The notes: generated by a model from the sequence alone, not told the origin. A stretch of 64,000 nt of DNA from Branchinecta lynchi (GCA_023053575.1 JAKZAP010000020.1:18347998-18411997), one strand, 5' to 3'. Positions 44,127 through 56,762 are shown, numbered from the stretch's first letter. Translations and numbers: made by a program.

Positions 44127-44589
44127 TCGCATGCGAAGTCGGAAGAGTAAATTTCTGGGAGACAATGATCGTCAAACAACCACAATGTCAGAAGTTTCAT
44201 GCATTAGCACAAGGGCGCCTAACTCCAACACACATGAGCTAACACACTATCTGTTGACGTCACATATAAACTATGCTATGAACCTTTAAAGCTTCAGCGA
44301 CCTAATGAGCTATTTCTCGACTCCACCCCTCCCCCTAGTAGATCTGCTTTCATCCGGAACCTTTTATGATAAAAAATCCTTTATCTCGAAGTTAGCGGTC
44401 TTCGACCATTTTTCACGGTGATCGTGAGATTGCCAGTGTTTCCAAGTTGTTACTCGAATTTTTACGTTGCCGCTACGTATGTTTCAAAGAACTTTGCCGT
44501 TGGTGCGTGGCAATATTCAAAATATCCAAGTGCTGTATCCAGTTGGCTCTGTAGACGAGAGGCGACGTAAATCAACAACAACAGTTGGC

Positions 44590-44648
44590 TCTGTAAGTAA
44601 GTATGTAATTTATTTCTGACCAGCCATTTTGAAAAGGCGGAGTGTTTT
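44590..44648 (-). mobile_element. LINE-D 3' end only
   Basis: Seen: about 55 bases of the LINE-D terminus (GTAAGTAAGTATGTAATTTA, then CAGCCATTTTGAAAAGGCGG), directly followed by a hAT-like end at 44649. Confidence 0.6.
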
Positions 44649-47529
44649 CAGTGTGCTTCCACTTCTACTTATTTTGGCAGTAGGATACTTATTTTCAGCC
44701 TTTTCTACTTACCAAATTTTGTATTTACTTACCTAGACTACTTATTTTTTGGGTCTACTACTTATTATCTCAACATTTAATCTTTATTCAAAAGCTCTAT
44801 TTTTGTCTCCAGTTCTCTCTATTATAGCAGAAAAGCAGGTTGATTTTCAAAAAAATTCTGCAGAGCATGGTTTGACATAAATCGGCTTTGTCACTATTGG
44901 CATCAGAGTAGATGCACAAGTGAAGAAAAACACTATGATTTCACGGTTAGCCCTTGCTTTCATTTGGGATGCTTTGGAAAGGGGAAACTGGATGCTTGGG
45001 AAACTGCAACGGGTTTCATAATATTCTCTATTAGAAGGTGCCTTTTTATCTGGTTTTAGGCCTGGGATTTGAGAAACATTCGTTCAAGAACCTGTCCTGG
45101 AAATGGTTAAATATTGGCAGAAAAATGCTTGAAGCTGCTGTTAGGGTTTCACCCTCTCCGTTCTTGATAATTCTGAAAGTTTTTGGGTCTTAATGTTTGA
45201 TCCACATTAAAAGCTAGGATTTGCATGGGAAGCAGTTGAGTTCGGCAGAAAAAGAAAATGCAAATATCAGAACTTCGCCTGCAGCGGTCAGTTGAATTTG
45301 GTCTTGGGTTTGGTAGTTCGGCCGCAGGAATAGGCATGTACTGTCCAAGTGTTCTTCGCAAAAGCGATGCCTAGTAGCTGCATAATCAGCTGCCGAGCTG
45401 CTCTTTTTGATTAGTTGTACTTACAAAACCTTATTTTTGAACTTTAACATTTTAAAGTAACTTAAAACTGGTTTAAAAACTTAAAACAATCTAGCCTAAT
45501 GCTCAAATTGCCATTAAATTGCCGGTGAAAATTTTGACTCTGCATCCTCCCTATCGAAAATGCAGTGCTCCAGCACTGCCCCCAGGCAGTGCTGGAGCAC
45601 TGCAATTGTACCAGGCACTCCTCAACTTCTCGAGGTACAGGAGGGGTATCCAACCTCAGACACGTCTTTCCTTCAGAATAATTTATCTGGTTTAAAAAGG
45701 AACCAATAAATATGACAAACACACTAGACTGAAGCTAACTGAATGGTTTACATATTGGATAAATAAATATTGGCTCAATCTTATTGTTACAAATAGTTTC
45801 TTTTCAAACATGATCCCTTCATTCTAACCTTACCTCGATTGACTAGAAAATGATGAAAAAGGTAGCAAAGTCAATAGCTAGAAAATCCCTGTTCAAAACA
45901 GCTTGAAAACAAAGAAAAGGCAGAGAATTTGAATATTTGAGGACACATGACTGTTCAAAAAGTCATATTTTGTCTCTTGGCTGTCAGGACAGCATGTACA
46001 TTTCATTTTAACATTTTCGCGGCAAAAATCGAGGTAGTATAAAAACGAGGTCAGGTATCCCTCCTGTACAAGAAGGGTTGAGCCAGCAGGTCAACCACTA
46101 AAACATAACGAAGATGCCTCAAACTGGTATGTGCGTGATAGCTTACTGTAGTCTAGGTAACTAGGTAAAAAAAGAGACTCCAGTTCAGGCTGATTAGGTC
46201 TGACAGACAGACAACAAAACCAATTATGGTAAGGTAGGTTGCACAAAAAGCTTGAGTAACATGAGATATTATTGATTGTTCGAGTAAATAAAAATATTTG
46301 CATCAGGTCAGGGTCCCCAGACTTGTCACAAACTATAACCTTCTTTTAGAATCACATTTGTACGACATTCTCTGACCAGAAAATTCTTGCTGACATAACC
46401 TGACAGACAGACAACCGACTGGTTAACTCCAACTTGGGTAAAGTTTTGAGAATAGTTTTGAGAATAGCATAAATGGGAATTATGCAATGAAGAAGCTTAA
46501 AAACTACAATACAAAACAATATTGGAGGGTTGAGTAAAATCATTTACAACAAACTTTTTTTTCTAGCTGTTCAGGATCCCAATACAACTCTCAAACGTTG
46601 ACTATGGTGATTTAGTCTGACAGACAGCAAGACCAAACCAGGACTAATAATCGACAACATACGAAAACAAAAGAAACTACTTTCAGTTTATAAGTATTTC
46701 TTCAGCCTAAGGTTTAGCTATCTAGAAATCATGTTCGACTGTCCTTGAAATTCAGTCAGGCTGTTTCTTTATGTGCTATGAAGCTAAGACTATAGTGTAG
46801 CGCATTGAAATACTTCTACGCTGCTTGAAATGCTCTAATTTCTTACAGGTGCAAATTCAGAAAACGTGACGTCTGGCCAATAGATGCACATAATTCCAAT
46901 GGTATCTACCAAGTAAAGCCCAGGATTCTGACCTGTAGTACACCTGTGCATCACAGCATTGTGTCTAGATGTGTAGACTCACAGCTACAGCCATGTTTGC
47001 TAAACCCCGCTGACTGGTTCCACAGAGAGCTTTAGTAAATAGGTGAGTGTTTATCCTGGAAATACATTTTTCACCAGCTAATTGTAGGTGATAGGTTTAC
47101 TGAGACCACGAAAGTACCATTAACACTGAAAAACTGCAGATACTCTCCATTTCTTCGGATTTTTACTTGCAACTGTCTAGCCCCTCTGCTCACCACCTAG
47201 ATGCGGTTCGGTGACGCCGGGATACAGAGATAATGAACCATCACTGAATAATTATCAGTTTATAGATCATACTGCGATGATTTCATCCTATTTTGAGTGT
47301 GTCATTTTATCTTTTTTCAAGTTCAAATTGGTTGCTATTTAGCACAAGGATGTTTCATGCCCCTAATCTTGGCTGGTATGGATGATTACCTACAATTGAA
47401 AGGGTAGAAACCAGATTTCAGTGAAGAATTGAAGGATAGATTAAGACTAGGATTATCCAGGTTTGACACAGACTTTACAGTGATTTACATGCTGCTCTGC
47501 TGCTTTTGGCTGCAAGTATCGTGAATTTG
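44649..47529. other. SRP68 intron with a hAT-like left end at 44649
   Basis: Starts CAGTGTGCTTCCACTT, similar to the hAT end at 8524. Beyond that only the 45561 hairpin stands out. TGACAGACAGACA words recur at about 46200, 46400 and 46617. No supported gene. Confidence 0.4.
45561..45604. repeat. Perfect 20-bp hairpin with 4-base loop
   Basis: Seen: TGCAGTGCTCCAGCACTGCC, loop CCCA, then its exact reverse complement. Each arm is itself nearly palindromic (GCAGTGCT-CC-AGCACTGC). Confidence 0.95.
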
Positions 47530-48594
47530 AACAAAACCAAAGGTTTCGACTGGATCCCAAAATTTCATATTTGATCCAGACAACTGGATCTTCTAGATAT
47601 CTGGTCTTCGCCAGACTCCTTGTAAATTTGTACTATTGAATGTTTACTTGTTGCTGAGATTCTTACACTGATAAATATACACCATGGTAACTGATGCCAC
47701 TGTAACTGATATCATTGTAGCTGGTACCGTGATGACTGATACCTTGGTAACTGACACGATTGTAACTGATACATTGGTAACTCATACCAGTGTAACTGAT
47801 ATCATGGTTGCCGAATTGCACTTTTACTCTGCGACAGACTGCCTATCTGCCTATAGTGCCTACCGACATGTAAACCCAGAGCGCTAGGTGTAAGATATGA
47901 CGTCATCGACGCAGAGCTTTCGATTTTATGGATAAAGGGCAGGGTAGATACTCGAAAATCGGTCAACAAATTTTTATTAAACTGTTACCAGATCCTTGCC
48001 GGATGCATTCTGACTTTTCGAACCAGCAAATGCCGTTTGGCAGATTAGTAGACTGATCGCATGCACATTTTTGTTTATCATTAGTATGATCAAAAGTTGC
48101 AACAGTATATCTCCTCAATATGTATTGCTTAGTTTAAAACTTCATGCTAAATTCCCAGATTCAGCGCGAACTACATATCCGGCGTGAAAATAATTTTCAT
48201 ATTCAGAAATCAGCATGTGCTCCTACCCCTGAATCAAACATCTAATCAACTTCAGATACAACTCTTACTTTTCCCAAAATATCCGCTTTTTGCCTGATTC
48301 CAAGTAAACTCCTTGTCCAGCGAAACTATTTTCATATTTGGATTCAGCATGTCTCCTCACCTCTGAATCAACTAGCTTGAAACATATTTTTTGTCCTCCC
48401 TTATTTTGAAACCCCTGCCCCACCCATATATATAGCACTACAGAGCCCACCTTCGAACTATACTTTGACCCAAAGAGTCATCGTGTCAAATTTTAACAAA
48501 ATATCTCAACCCTTTCCAGAGTTATCATGGTAACAGACGGACAATTTTTGCGATGCCATAGGCATCCCTCACTTACGTTTCGGGATCCCAAAGT
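47530..48594 (+). repeat. CCGGTTTTGGCCGG modular repeat, copy 3
   Basis: Seen: start AACAAAACCAAAGGTTTCGA, end TTACGTTTCGGGATCCCAAA. Diverged; contains the 18-bp minisatellite at 47684-47815. Confidence 0.65.
47684..47815 (+). repeat. 18-bp minisatellite
   Basis: Seen: about seven degenerate units of GTAACTGATACCATT-like sequence, which read VTDTIV-type hexapeptides in one frame. The frame is probably a by-product of the 18-bp period. Confidence 0.75.
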
Positions 48595-48954
48595 CAGTTC
48601 GTCTGTATAGTTGCAAACTTCAGCCACCCTGAAGAGCTCCTTTAACCAAATGGTGATGGTGTTGACAAGCATGATACAAACGCTCTGAGGACAAGAAAAC
48701 GAACAGGCATACACAACTTTCTGTCTGTGGAATTGTGACTTAGATAGACACGTCATATGTTTTTTTTTTCTTTCTAGGCAAAAGCTACATTGGCATCACG
48801 AGTTTTTCCAGCTTCAGCACTCCCAGGGAAAAGGAATAGTTTTGACATTTTGTATTGATTAAAAGGTCAAAATTTTTCGAATCATTGTGAATTCGACAAG
48901 TTTATTTTTATATAGCCTACTCTGAAAAAAACTTTGTCTGTGATAATCGAAGTT

Positions 48955-50620
48955 ACTGTGTAGAGCTCATTGTTTCATCTACACCATAGAAGCAACATAC
49001 AACAAGACCAAAGGTTTCGATGGGATCCCAAAAATTCAATATTTGATCCAGACAATTGGGTCTTCTCTTCGCCAGACTCCTTGAACATTTTTACTATTAA
49101 AAGTCAGAAACATGTTAAGGCCAAAAAGCTGATCATCTGAGAAAACCAAGTTCAGATATGGATTCAGCATGTTTGTGTTTACCCCTGTAAGTCATATCTG
49201 TTTTGACAAAAACTTCCTGCCTTACTTCTGCCAATTTCCCGGTTCGGCCGAATTCCGGAACCGCCTGTCCGGCAAAAAAAAAAAGCTAAAAAACGAACTC
49301 AGCTTATCTTCTTTCCCCTATATCGAACATCTAATCAACTTCAAATTAAAATTTAACTCATAAAAAGTTTTCCGGTTCCAGCCGGATTCCGGGCGAACTA
49401 TATGTCCAATAAAAAACGATTGTCATACACGGATTCAGCATCTCTTCTTACCCCTAATTCGAATGTCTAATCAACTACAGATATTTGTAACAATTTTTCC
49501 GGTTTTGGCCGGATTTCGGACCAAATACTTGCCCGGCGAGAAAATGGTTTTCACCATCGTGTTCAGCATGTCTTCCTACCCCTAAACGCAACATCTAATC
49601 AACTAATCATACTGTGTAGAGCTCATTGTTTCATCTACACCATAGAAGCAACATACAACAAGACCGAAGGTTTCGATGGGATCCCAAAAATTCAATATTT
49701 GATCCAGACAATTGGGTCTTCTCTTCGCCAGACTCCTTGAACATTTTTACTATTAAAAGTCAGAAACAGGTAAGGCCAAAAAGCTGATCATCTGAGAAAA
49801 CCAAGTTATGATATGGATTCAGCATGTTTGTGTTCACCCCTGGAAGTCATATCTGTTTTGACAAAAACTTCCTGCCTTACTTCTGCCAATTTCCCGGTTT
49901 CGGCCGAATTCCGGAACCGCCTGTCCGGCAAAAAAAAAAGCTAAAAAACGAACTCAGCTTATCTTCTTTCCCCTATATCGAACATCTAATCAACTTCAAA
50001 TTAAAATTTAACTTATAACAAATTTTCCGGTTCCAGCCGGATTCCGGGCGAACTGTATGTCCGGGTAAAAAATGATTGTCATACACGGATTAAGCATCTC
50101 TTCTTACCCCTAAATCGGATATCTAATCAACTACAAATACTTTTAACAATTTTCCGGTTTTGGCCGGATTCCGAGCGAACTAATTGCCCGTCGAGAAAAT
50201 GGTTTTCACTATCGTGTTCATCACCCCTAAACCGAACATCTAATCAACTTCAAATAAAACGTTTACTTTTAACAGACTTTCCGGTTTGTGCCGGATTCCG
50301 GGCGAAATACTCGTCCGGCGAGAAAACGGTTTTCACCATCATGTTCAGCATGTCTTCTTACCTCATAATCGACTGTCTCATTAGCTGTTTAAAAATATTT
50401 TCTTGCCCTTTAATTTAAACCCGCTCCCCCACCCCTAAATATAGGGCTACAAAGCCTATCAACAAACTCGATCTTACCCTTGACCCAACGAACCCCTACA
50501 CCAAGTTTCATCAAAATATCTCATTCCCTTCGAGAGGTATCGTGCTTACAGACAGACGGACGGACAACTTTGGCAATGTCCTAGGTATCCCTCCACTTAC
50601 GTTCTGGAATCCCAAAAAAA
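48955..50620 (+). repeat. CCGGTTTTGGCCGG modular repeat, tandemly duplicated
   Basis: Seen: the block from ACTGTGTAGAGCTCATTG at 48955 repeats from 49611, a 656-bp step, with near identity including the flank. The second copy continues to the family end (GTTCTGGAATCCCAAAA, near 50620). Two in-step reading frames (49169, 49824) are by-products. Confidence 0.85.
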
Positions 50621-51869
50621 TCAGATTGAGACTTTGAAAATATGGATGGTATGGACCCTCAACTTTAGAACAACCCTTGGAGCAATTAGCTGCCTTGGGC
50701 ACTTCGAACAGTGTTACGCCCATTCATGCTGCGATACACTTCATCTAGTATTACCAGGGGCGTCAGGACTGGGTCAAAACTGTCATTTTTTGTTGTTGAA
50801 AACGGTAGTTTTTCTGCAGAAACAGTCGGTAAAATTTACCAGCCAGTCGGTAAATGCCTCGACCCCCCCCCCAAACATTTTGGCTAGTAATGCCTCTGAG
50901 TATTACAATGAAATAAACGATCAAAAACGAAATGTAGGAGCTAAGTCCATGCTGGCCAAGATTTGCTGTGGATTATAGTGATTTTGTCCCAACAGTGATA
51001 TTTTTTATGATCGAACTAGCCCCCGGACATTTCAACAGATGTCCCGCATCTGGTTTCAACATATGGAAAGGGCCTTCACTACTGATAGAATAGAAAGATA
51101 TAGCCTATATTTTAGTGATGCACTTAAAACTGCATACGGTATGGTAAAAGGTAAATTACAGTAAACCAAGCAATTTCTCTGCTGCACTCCAGCCCTCTTC
51201 TTCTACTTCTATTACATCTGAAGAAATATTCAAGTTCTGGGAGCTGTTCAAGCACTTCTACTTCTGTTACATCTGGAGGAATATTCAAGTTCTGGGAGCT
51301 GTCCAAGCACATCCTAAGTATAGGAATTGCATTTATTTTTATTTTTTTAGTTTTGAATCTGAGTTCGGGGTTCTTTTCTAAGATAGGATCCCAAAGCTCC
51401 AGAAACTGAATATGTGTGCTGCCACAAATCTATGATTTTAGGATATACTTTCTCTTAAATTAGGATACGCCCCAAGGTATGAGCACTGGTGCTCAAGGTT
51501 GGGGCACAATGACTTAGAAAAAGAGCATGCCAAATGAATGATATACCCAGTATATGATATGGGACATACAAAATCAAGTTTTTTTGCAGACTGGTAGGTT
51601 ATTGTGCCCTTGCTCCGCCATACCAGTGCTCATATCATGGCGCATCATCCCCAAAAACTGTAGATATGCTTCTTAAAACTCTAACTGTAGAATTTATTGA
51701 CAATTTGACTGAAATCCACAGAACAATCATTCAAAATTAATTTTAGTCAATAGTGCTAGCCAGCACAGGTTAAAGGAGTAGGCAGAGACTATTTGAAGCT
51801 GATGGTATACCCCAATTTGCCTATGATCATGCATCTGTGGCAGATAGACCACCCCAGCGCTGACATATA
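50621..51869. other. SRP68 intron, no gene seen
   Basis: Contains a CAGGGGCGTCAGGACTGGG hAT-like end at about 50756, a C10 tract and the 61-bp duplication at 51195. Confidence 0.4.
51195..51313. repeat. 61-bp direct duplication
   Basis: Seen: TTCTACTTCTATTACATCTG through GGGAGCTGTTCAAGCAC repeats once, 61 bases on, with about five changes. Confidence 0.85.
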
Positions 51870-52168
51870 CCCAATGAAAAATTTACAGACTGCAAAGTTA
51901 CATGATAGCTTTATGAAAAAGTTGAATGTATTTATATGTAATAGTAAATAATGCTATGATTTCAGACTGGGCCAATCTTAAGCAGTAGTATCTAGCATCC
52001 TGTCTTACTATAGTAGCATCCAGTCTTGCTAGTTGTAGCATAGAGTAGAATGCAGTGACAACTGACAAGGTAGCCTTGACATAGAAATATGTAGTAGCAT
52101 CAGTTCGTACTGCATGCTTCTTTTCTGTACAACTTCGTACTACTATTTTGGATAAATTTTTCATCGGG
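51870..52168 (+). mobile_element. CCCGATG element, 299 bp, diverged
   Basis: Seen: CCCAATGAAAAATTTACAGA to AAATTTTTCATCGGG. Flanking pairs are TA and AA, so the duplication has mutated or is absent. Confidence 0.8.
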
Positions 52169-52179
52169 AAGCTTGATAT

Positions 52180-52505
52180 CTTCAAAGTTAGCTCATTAAT
52201 AGCATACCTTGTTGAGGTTGTTGACTTGGGAGCTTTGGATGGGAAATATGGCGCTACAGGTGAAAGATTACACAGGTTTGATGACACATTACCGCCAATT
52301 TTTACCGAGATTAAGCAAAAGGTTGTTCACAACAGCAATGTCACCAAGCAGGTCCTTCATTGCAGCTTTCTCATCAGTGACACCCAAGCAGCTTGATACT
52401 ACTGCACTCAAGACAAATGTAACCCGAGTGCCTCGGGCAACTAATTTGTTTTCAACTTGCATTTTTCGGCAAACTTCAACTTCCTCCCACCCAAATTTTA
52501 GATTT
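52180..52505 (-). pseudogene. Decayed coding segment, unknown protein
   Basis: Seen: on the - strand a run beginning LKFGWEEVEVCRKM, through TFVLSAVVSSCLGVTDEKAA, to DLLGDIAVVNNLLLNLG, reads open for about 65 codons. It then shifts frame into a segment containing NLCNLSPVAPYF. The amino-acid make-up resembles a real protein, but a frameshift and nearby stops break it. It abuts an inverted-repeat transposon (51870-52168). The + strand is also open here, which weakens the case. No family recognised. Confidence 0.25.
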
Positions 52506-52509
52506 TAGT

Positions 52510-55102
52510 GTGGCTAAAGGCTAAAATGCTTAACCTAAGGCCCAACATAAGTGATGCACCTTTCCACCAATTAAAACTATTAGTAAGGCCCCTCAGAGAA
52601 ATTTTTTGCAGTTTGTAGTGCCCTTGTAAGTGCCGTTTTTAGATCCCACAAAATCATGCCGCTTTATGAAATAGCTTACAACTACCAACCCAACAGGAAG
52701 GTCTCACAATGAGATTACTGTGGTATTGTGAGATCAAGAACAGAATATTAAACTGAAAAAAAACAAACATCAGATCTCAAGTGAAATCATGAGAAGTAGA
52801 AACAATGAACCCAGTAAGATTCCATACCTTGCTAGAGTTATTTCCATGATGTGATAGACACTTCAGGCTGCAGTGGCCAATAGCCTCTTTGAGACGAAAA
52901 TTAACCCATCATAATGCAGTTGCAAAACACCAGAGGAATCAAAAACAACTCTGACATAATACAGCCACTCAATAAAGGGTGTAATTGGTGTAAAACTGAA
53001 GAAAGATGTAACCTCTGCTGCAACAATCACAAATAATCGCACTTTCTTGAAGATTCGGAATTCATCTCTCAGAACACATGCACCAAAGCAATTTCGAATA
53101 TTTTGTGGTTTGTCGCACTCATGAAATGTCCATGGTACGCTGAGGTAGTGAGGTTCTGCAAGAACTCGGAAACGATAAAATCGGAAGCGATGGCGCGTAC
53201 TATTTGGAAACTCTTTATTCTTGAAGTATTTACATGAATTAAATCGTAAATACTGTCCTCTGTGCTTTAAGTGTTAGGTTTTTGTAAAACATAACACTAA
53301 ACATGGTTTGCAACGTTGCTTTTAGCGGAAAAAAAACATAAAAAATGCAGAAGAATCTCAACCCTTTCGACGACCCAATCGAACAGCAAAAAGAACAGCC
53401 GTGTTCAGCATGAATTCACAGCACCAGCTTTAAACTGAACCCATTTTCAGAGAAGAAGTTCACAAAATCAGATCTAGGAAGAATCTTTAATTCTTTTTCC
53501 ACAAGTTCATTTTCCAGCTTGACCCTGAAGAGGATCATTGCCAAGAAGGGATGAAATATAGCTCTAATAAATGTAGCTGACTTATCCGTTTTGCACCGTC
53601 AAGTAGAAAAAGTCATATTTTCAATTTTTACCATACTCCGTCTGTATACTTTGACGGGTCACAAATAAAATTCAATTCAATAATGTAAATATTCTGCAAC
53701 GTCAGCATATCGTCCACGGACAGCCTAAGGTCCTATCTGAAATATTTAAAAGACCCATCTTACTTATTCTGACTTTTACGGCATACTTAGCTCCTATACG
53801 AAATTGTAAGTTCCTAAACCTTTCTCCATTGTTTCGTTTCGTTAATACGATTTTTAGCGCTTTTTCGGCCTTGCGAGTTTTCCCGTCATCAGCGAGAAGT
53901 TTGCCGGTATCTTCAACGTTCGCTGACAACTCTTTCCCACATAAGGATCTGATAATCTTCTGTTTATTACTTCTTTTATTTGCTTAATTTCCCCACTTTT
54001 AACCAAGGCACGTTCAATTTTCAAATGTTTTGCGCCCAGCCGCCGTATCTGAGAGCAGGAAGGCTGGATATAGTGGACAAGCGCTAAAAAGGGAATCGCT
54101 CATTTCAGGTGGAAAGTAATGGTATTTTCGAAAACGTTTTGTCTGATCCATCTCATAGGGAAATTATCATTTCTAGTAAGAGTTGTGGTTTAAGAAATAT
54201 GTTGTATCGGATTTCTGTATGTCCAGAGGAAAGACGCGTCTTTTGGTCTAATTGCTGTATCTGTAAGATGCATAGAAGATAGATCTAGTTCCTGCTTTTT
54301 TAAATGGTCTTAAAACAGCGTTTTTCCGCCCCCCTGAACAATTCAAATTTGGCTGTCTAGGGACTACAGTGAGCGTGTTCCACCCTTCTCACAATAGTAA
54401 CTATTAGTTACTATTTCCGTTCCAGCCTCACGAATAGTTACTACGCTGGTCGTTCCAACCTTACCGAAATAGTAACTAATAGTAACTAGTGTGCTTACCA
54501 TGCTCGGTAAGCATCGTAACTACGGATCTCTGTAACGTGATTGACTGGATTACCCCATGGAGAGATATTTTGACGAAAATAGAAAAATGCGTTCCAGCCT
54601 TGACGCCAAGAAGCAAATATTCGTGACGTCATTTGTAGTAACTACGGTAAGTAGGATCGAACACGGTCAGTGTTCTCTCATACCTGTAAAACTGCGCAAC
54701 ATAGTCTAAATACATTTTTTTTTCAAAAACAGTTCAAAGGCGGCAACATGCCGTATTTTATCTTCTTGTTAAGATCAAGTATTTAATATTAATAAATAAT
54801 GGAAGTATAATAAGTAAATAATGAGGTCTGAATGAAACTTCCGACGGTGCAGGTAAGAGGTCAGTTCAGTTCATTTCAACGAATTTATTAAAAAATAAGA
54901 AGATAAATCACACATAATCAAAAACACTCAGTGCATTCCTGGACGCCGAGAACCCCAATCTTTACAATTTAAATATAACACACAGAGTGGTCCTACTCTA
55001 AGACATAACCTTACCTCTCAATTTACAAAATACCTAACCAATTTCCTTATTACCTTCCTACACCTTACCCCAGGGAAACCACCCCAGTTCAGAAATGCTT
55101 AC
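52510..55102. other. SRP68 intron, repeats only
   Basis: Includes AGAAGTAGAAACAATG near 52790, like a worn hAT right end; the empty-site relative of the TTAA element near 53295; and 53738-54180, which is related to 35480-35850 (CAGCCGCCG, GAGAGCAGGAA). Confidence 0.4.
54375..54665. repeat. GTTCCA/TAGTTACT repeat, copy 1
   Basis: Seen: repeated TAGTAACTA words, CGTTCCAGCC and GTAGTAACTACGGTAAGTAG. It matches the reverse complement of about 25725-25870. Confidence 0.6.
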
Positions 55103-55256
55103 CTTGAATAATGAGCAAGTTTCGTTCCACCGTCTTCGTAATTCGAACGTAAGTTAGATAACTCAGAAGATAGAGAACGGAAGACACTGGGCCCTCCCCT
55201 TTTCTCTGCAGGGCAGGGTTGGCAGCTAATTCGTCACGAAGCAACTGGATGGAATC
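55103..55256 (-). CDS. SRP68: SRP68 internal exon
   Basis: Seen: acceptor TTTTATAG, 154 bp, donor GTAAGC. It starts in phase 0 right after the previous exon's final Lys codon and ends in phase 1. It encodes DSIQLLRDELAANP, a short linker, then VLYLLSYLTYVRITKTVERN. This matches SRP68 DAIQVVREEL...LQYLHSYLTYIKL...KRNENM. The block is helical, in the TPR-like middle of the protein. Introns on either side are 4.4 and 12.4 kb. Confidence 0.92.
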
Positions 55257-55466
55257 CTATAAAACAAATTCATACTTTCAATTGACACTATCTTTCTTTG
55301 AGAATTTCTTTCTACCTATATTCAGCCTATACACTATATTCTATATAGTATACTATATTTATACTACTACTATACATATATTATACTATATTCTATATAT
55401 ATCTACATACTATACTATATTCTATATTTTATAAGTAGTGAACTGATAGACAAATGCTCCTCAGCC

Positions 55467-55728
55467 CCCGATGAAAAATTTATCTCAAATAGTACTATAC
55501 AATAGTACGAAAAAGTAGCATGCAGTACTAACGATGCTACTACATGCTTCTACTTCAAGACTACCGTGTTACTGCATACTACTATATGCTACTATTAGCA
55601 AGACTGGATGCTACTGGATACTACTAAGTAAGATTGAGGCACATTAAATGATAGTATTCTTTGCTATTACATGCCACGTTTTCTTACTACTACCATACTA
55701 CTACGCAGGCTACACATTTTTCATCGGG
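55467..55728 (-). mobile_element. CCCGATG element, 262 bp, in a tRNA-like SINE
   Basis: Seen: CCCGATGAAAAATTTATCTC to CACATTTTTCATCGGG, flanked by CC on both sides. The related SINE copy at 34399-34466 shows the unoccupied site with only one dinucleotide at that position. Confidence 0.9.
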
Positions 55729-55793
55729 CCGGGATTTGAACCCAGGACCCTCTGCTTACAAGGCAATCGCTCTACCAACTGAGCTACCGAGGG
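55729..55793 (-). ncRNA. tRNA-like head of a SINE (anticodon position TGT), interrupted
   Basis: Seen on the - strand: CCCTCGG-TA-GCTCAGTTGGTAGAGC (A box), anticodon stem with loop CTTGTAA, and T arm CTGGG-TTCAAAT-CCCGG (B box). The 3' acceptor strand, CTGAGGA, is displaced to 55458-55464 by the CCCGATG element; with it, six of seven acceptor pairs form (one wobble). Because sequence beyond the tRNA (ATTTGTCTATCAGTTCACTA) is shared with 34399-34430, I favour a tRNA-derived SINE over a tRNA-Thr gene. Confidence 0.65.
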
Positions 55794-55939
55794 GCTTGTG
55801 AACAAAGTTCGCAAACCACTACAATAGTCTGGTAGAAGCCGGCCATAGCATTTTGTGAAAAGTGCCATCTATATTATATTCTATATATATCTATATACTA
55901 TATTCAGCCTTTATTATATACACGGAGTATATAGAATCT

Positions 55940-56760
55940 CTATATACTCCGAAACCGCGACATAACCTACGAACAAGCCCTCGTGAAACTGAATTTATCA
56001 CCGCTTAAAGGACACCTGAACAATGAAACTATACTTGAACCCACCATGGAGAATGCATTTACAGACATGGCCACGGACAGCATTCTTCTCCTGGGCGTGA
56101 CGTTTTCGAAACATGGATGTTCGTTTCTGGAGGTTTGCAAATGCAGACTCCAAGACAAAAAGCGCAATTCAATTTCAATTTCGGTACTGAAACAAGAACA
56201 GATTCTCATAACCGAGGAAAAAATTCGATGGCTTGGTATAACAATTGCGCAAACGATGCGAAAGATTTGTGAGGAAGCAGTTAAATCAGCCGCTAAAGGA
56301 ATTAGATATGGCTACTGCAAAATGGTGCCGAACCGTCCGAGGTATAGCGGACCTGGGCTTGGAAAGTTATATACTGCCTTTTGCGCACCGTATGTTAACT
56401 TCCTTGCTGGATTACATACTATACTCAGAAGAAAGGACCTTCGACGCATACGCTCGACATACTTCAGATATCTGAGATTTCTTTTCTACCTACCCCGGCG
56501 CACACGGAACCGCAACCTGATCCGCCGTTTGTTAATTTCCGACCCGTTGTTGACGCTTGAAGCCCTCTCCTCTAATTTGTGTTCTCCGATTGGAAAATTA
56601 CCTGTCCATGATCCCATCAACGTGATTCTAAATTAGTGAACCTTTATGGAAAATATTTGTTGAGTTTTTTGCGATTATTTTATATTTCTTTATCTTTTTT
56701 ACTGCACTTAAGCCCTTGGGCAGTGCGCCATAAATTCATAAATAAATAAATAATAATAAA
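55940..56760 (+). mobile_element. LINE-E, 3' fragment
   Basis: Seen: an open frame to TAG at 56636 holds IRWLGITIAQTMRKI, LGKLYTAFCAPYVNFLAGLH, RFLFYLPRRTRNR and SDPLLTLEALSSNL. This resembles the region after the RT palm of a LINE ORF2. It is followed by a 3' UTR and a tail of AAAT and AAT repeats at about 56733-56757. No RT catalytic motif remains. Confidence 0.65.
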
Positions 56761-56762
56761 AT

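Noticed and set aside
47684..47887. Repeat protein with VTDT hexapeptides
   Set aside because: The reading frame follows from an 18-bp minisatellite and includes no other protein-like features.
49169..50018. Two similar 64-residue proteins (MFVFTP...)
   Set aside because: They are chance frames in a tandemly duplicated noncoding repeat.
44649..52806. One 8 kb hAT element between the end at 44649 and a worn end near 52790
   Set aside because: The right end is too diverged and no 8-bp duplication could be shown; other hAT-like starts exist in between.
55729..55793. Functional tRNA-Thr gene
   Set aside because: The acceptor stem is split by a transposon and sequence outside the tRNA is shared with another copy, so a SINE is more likely.
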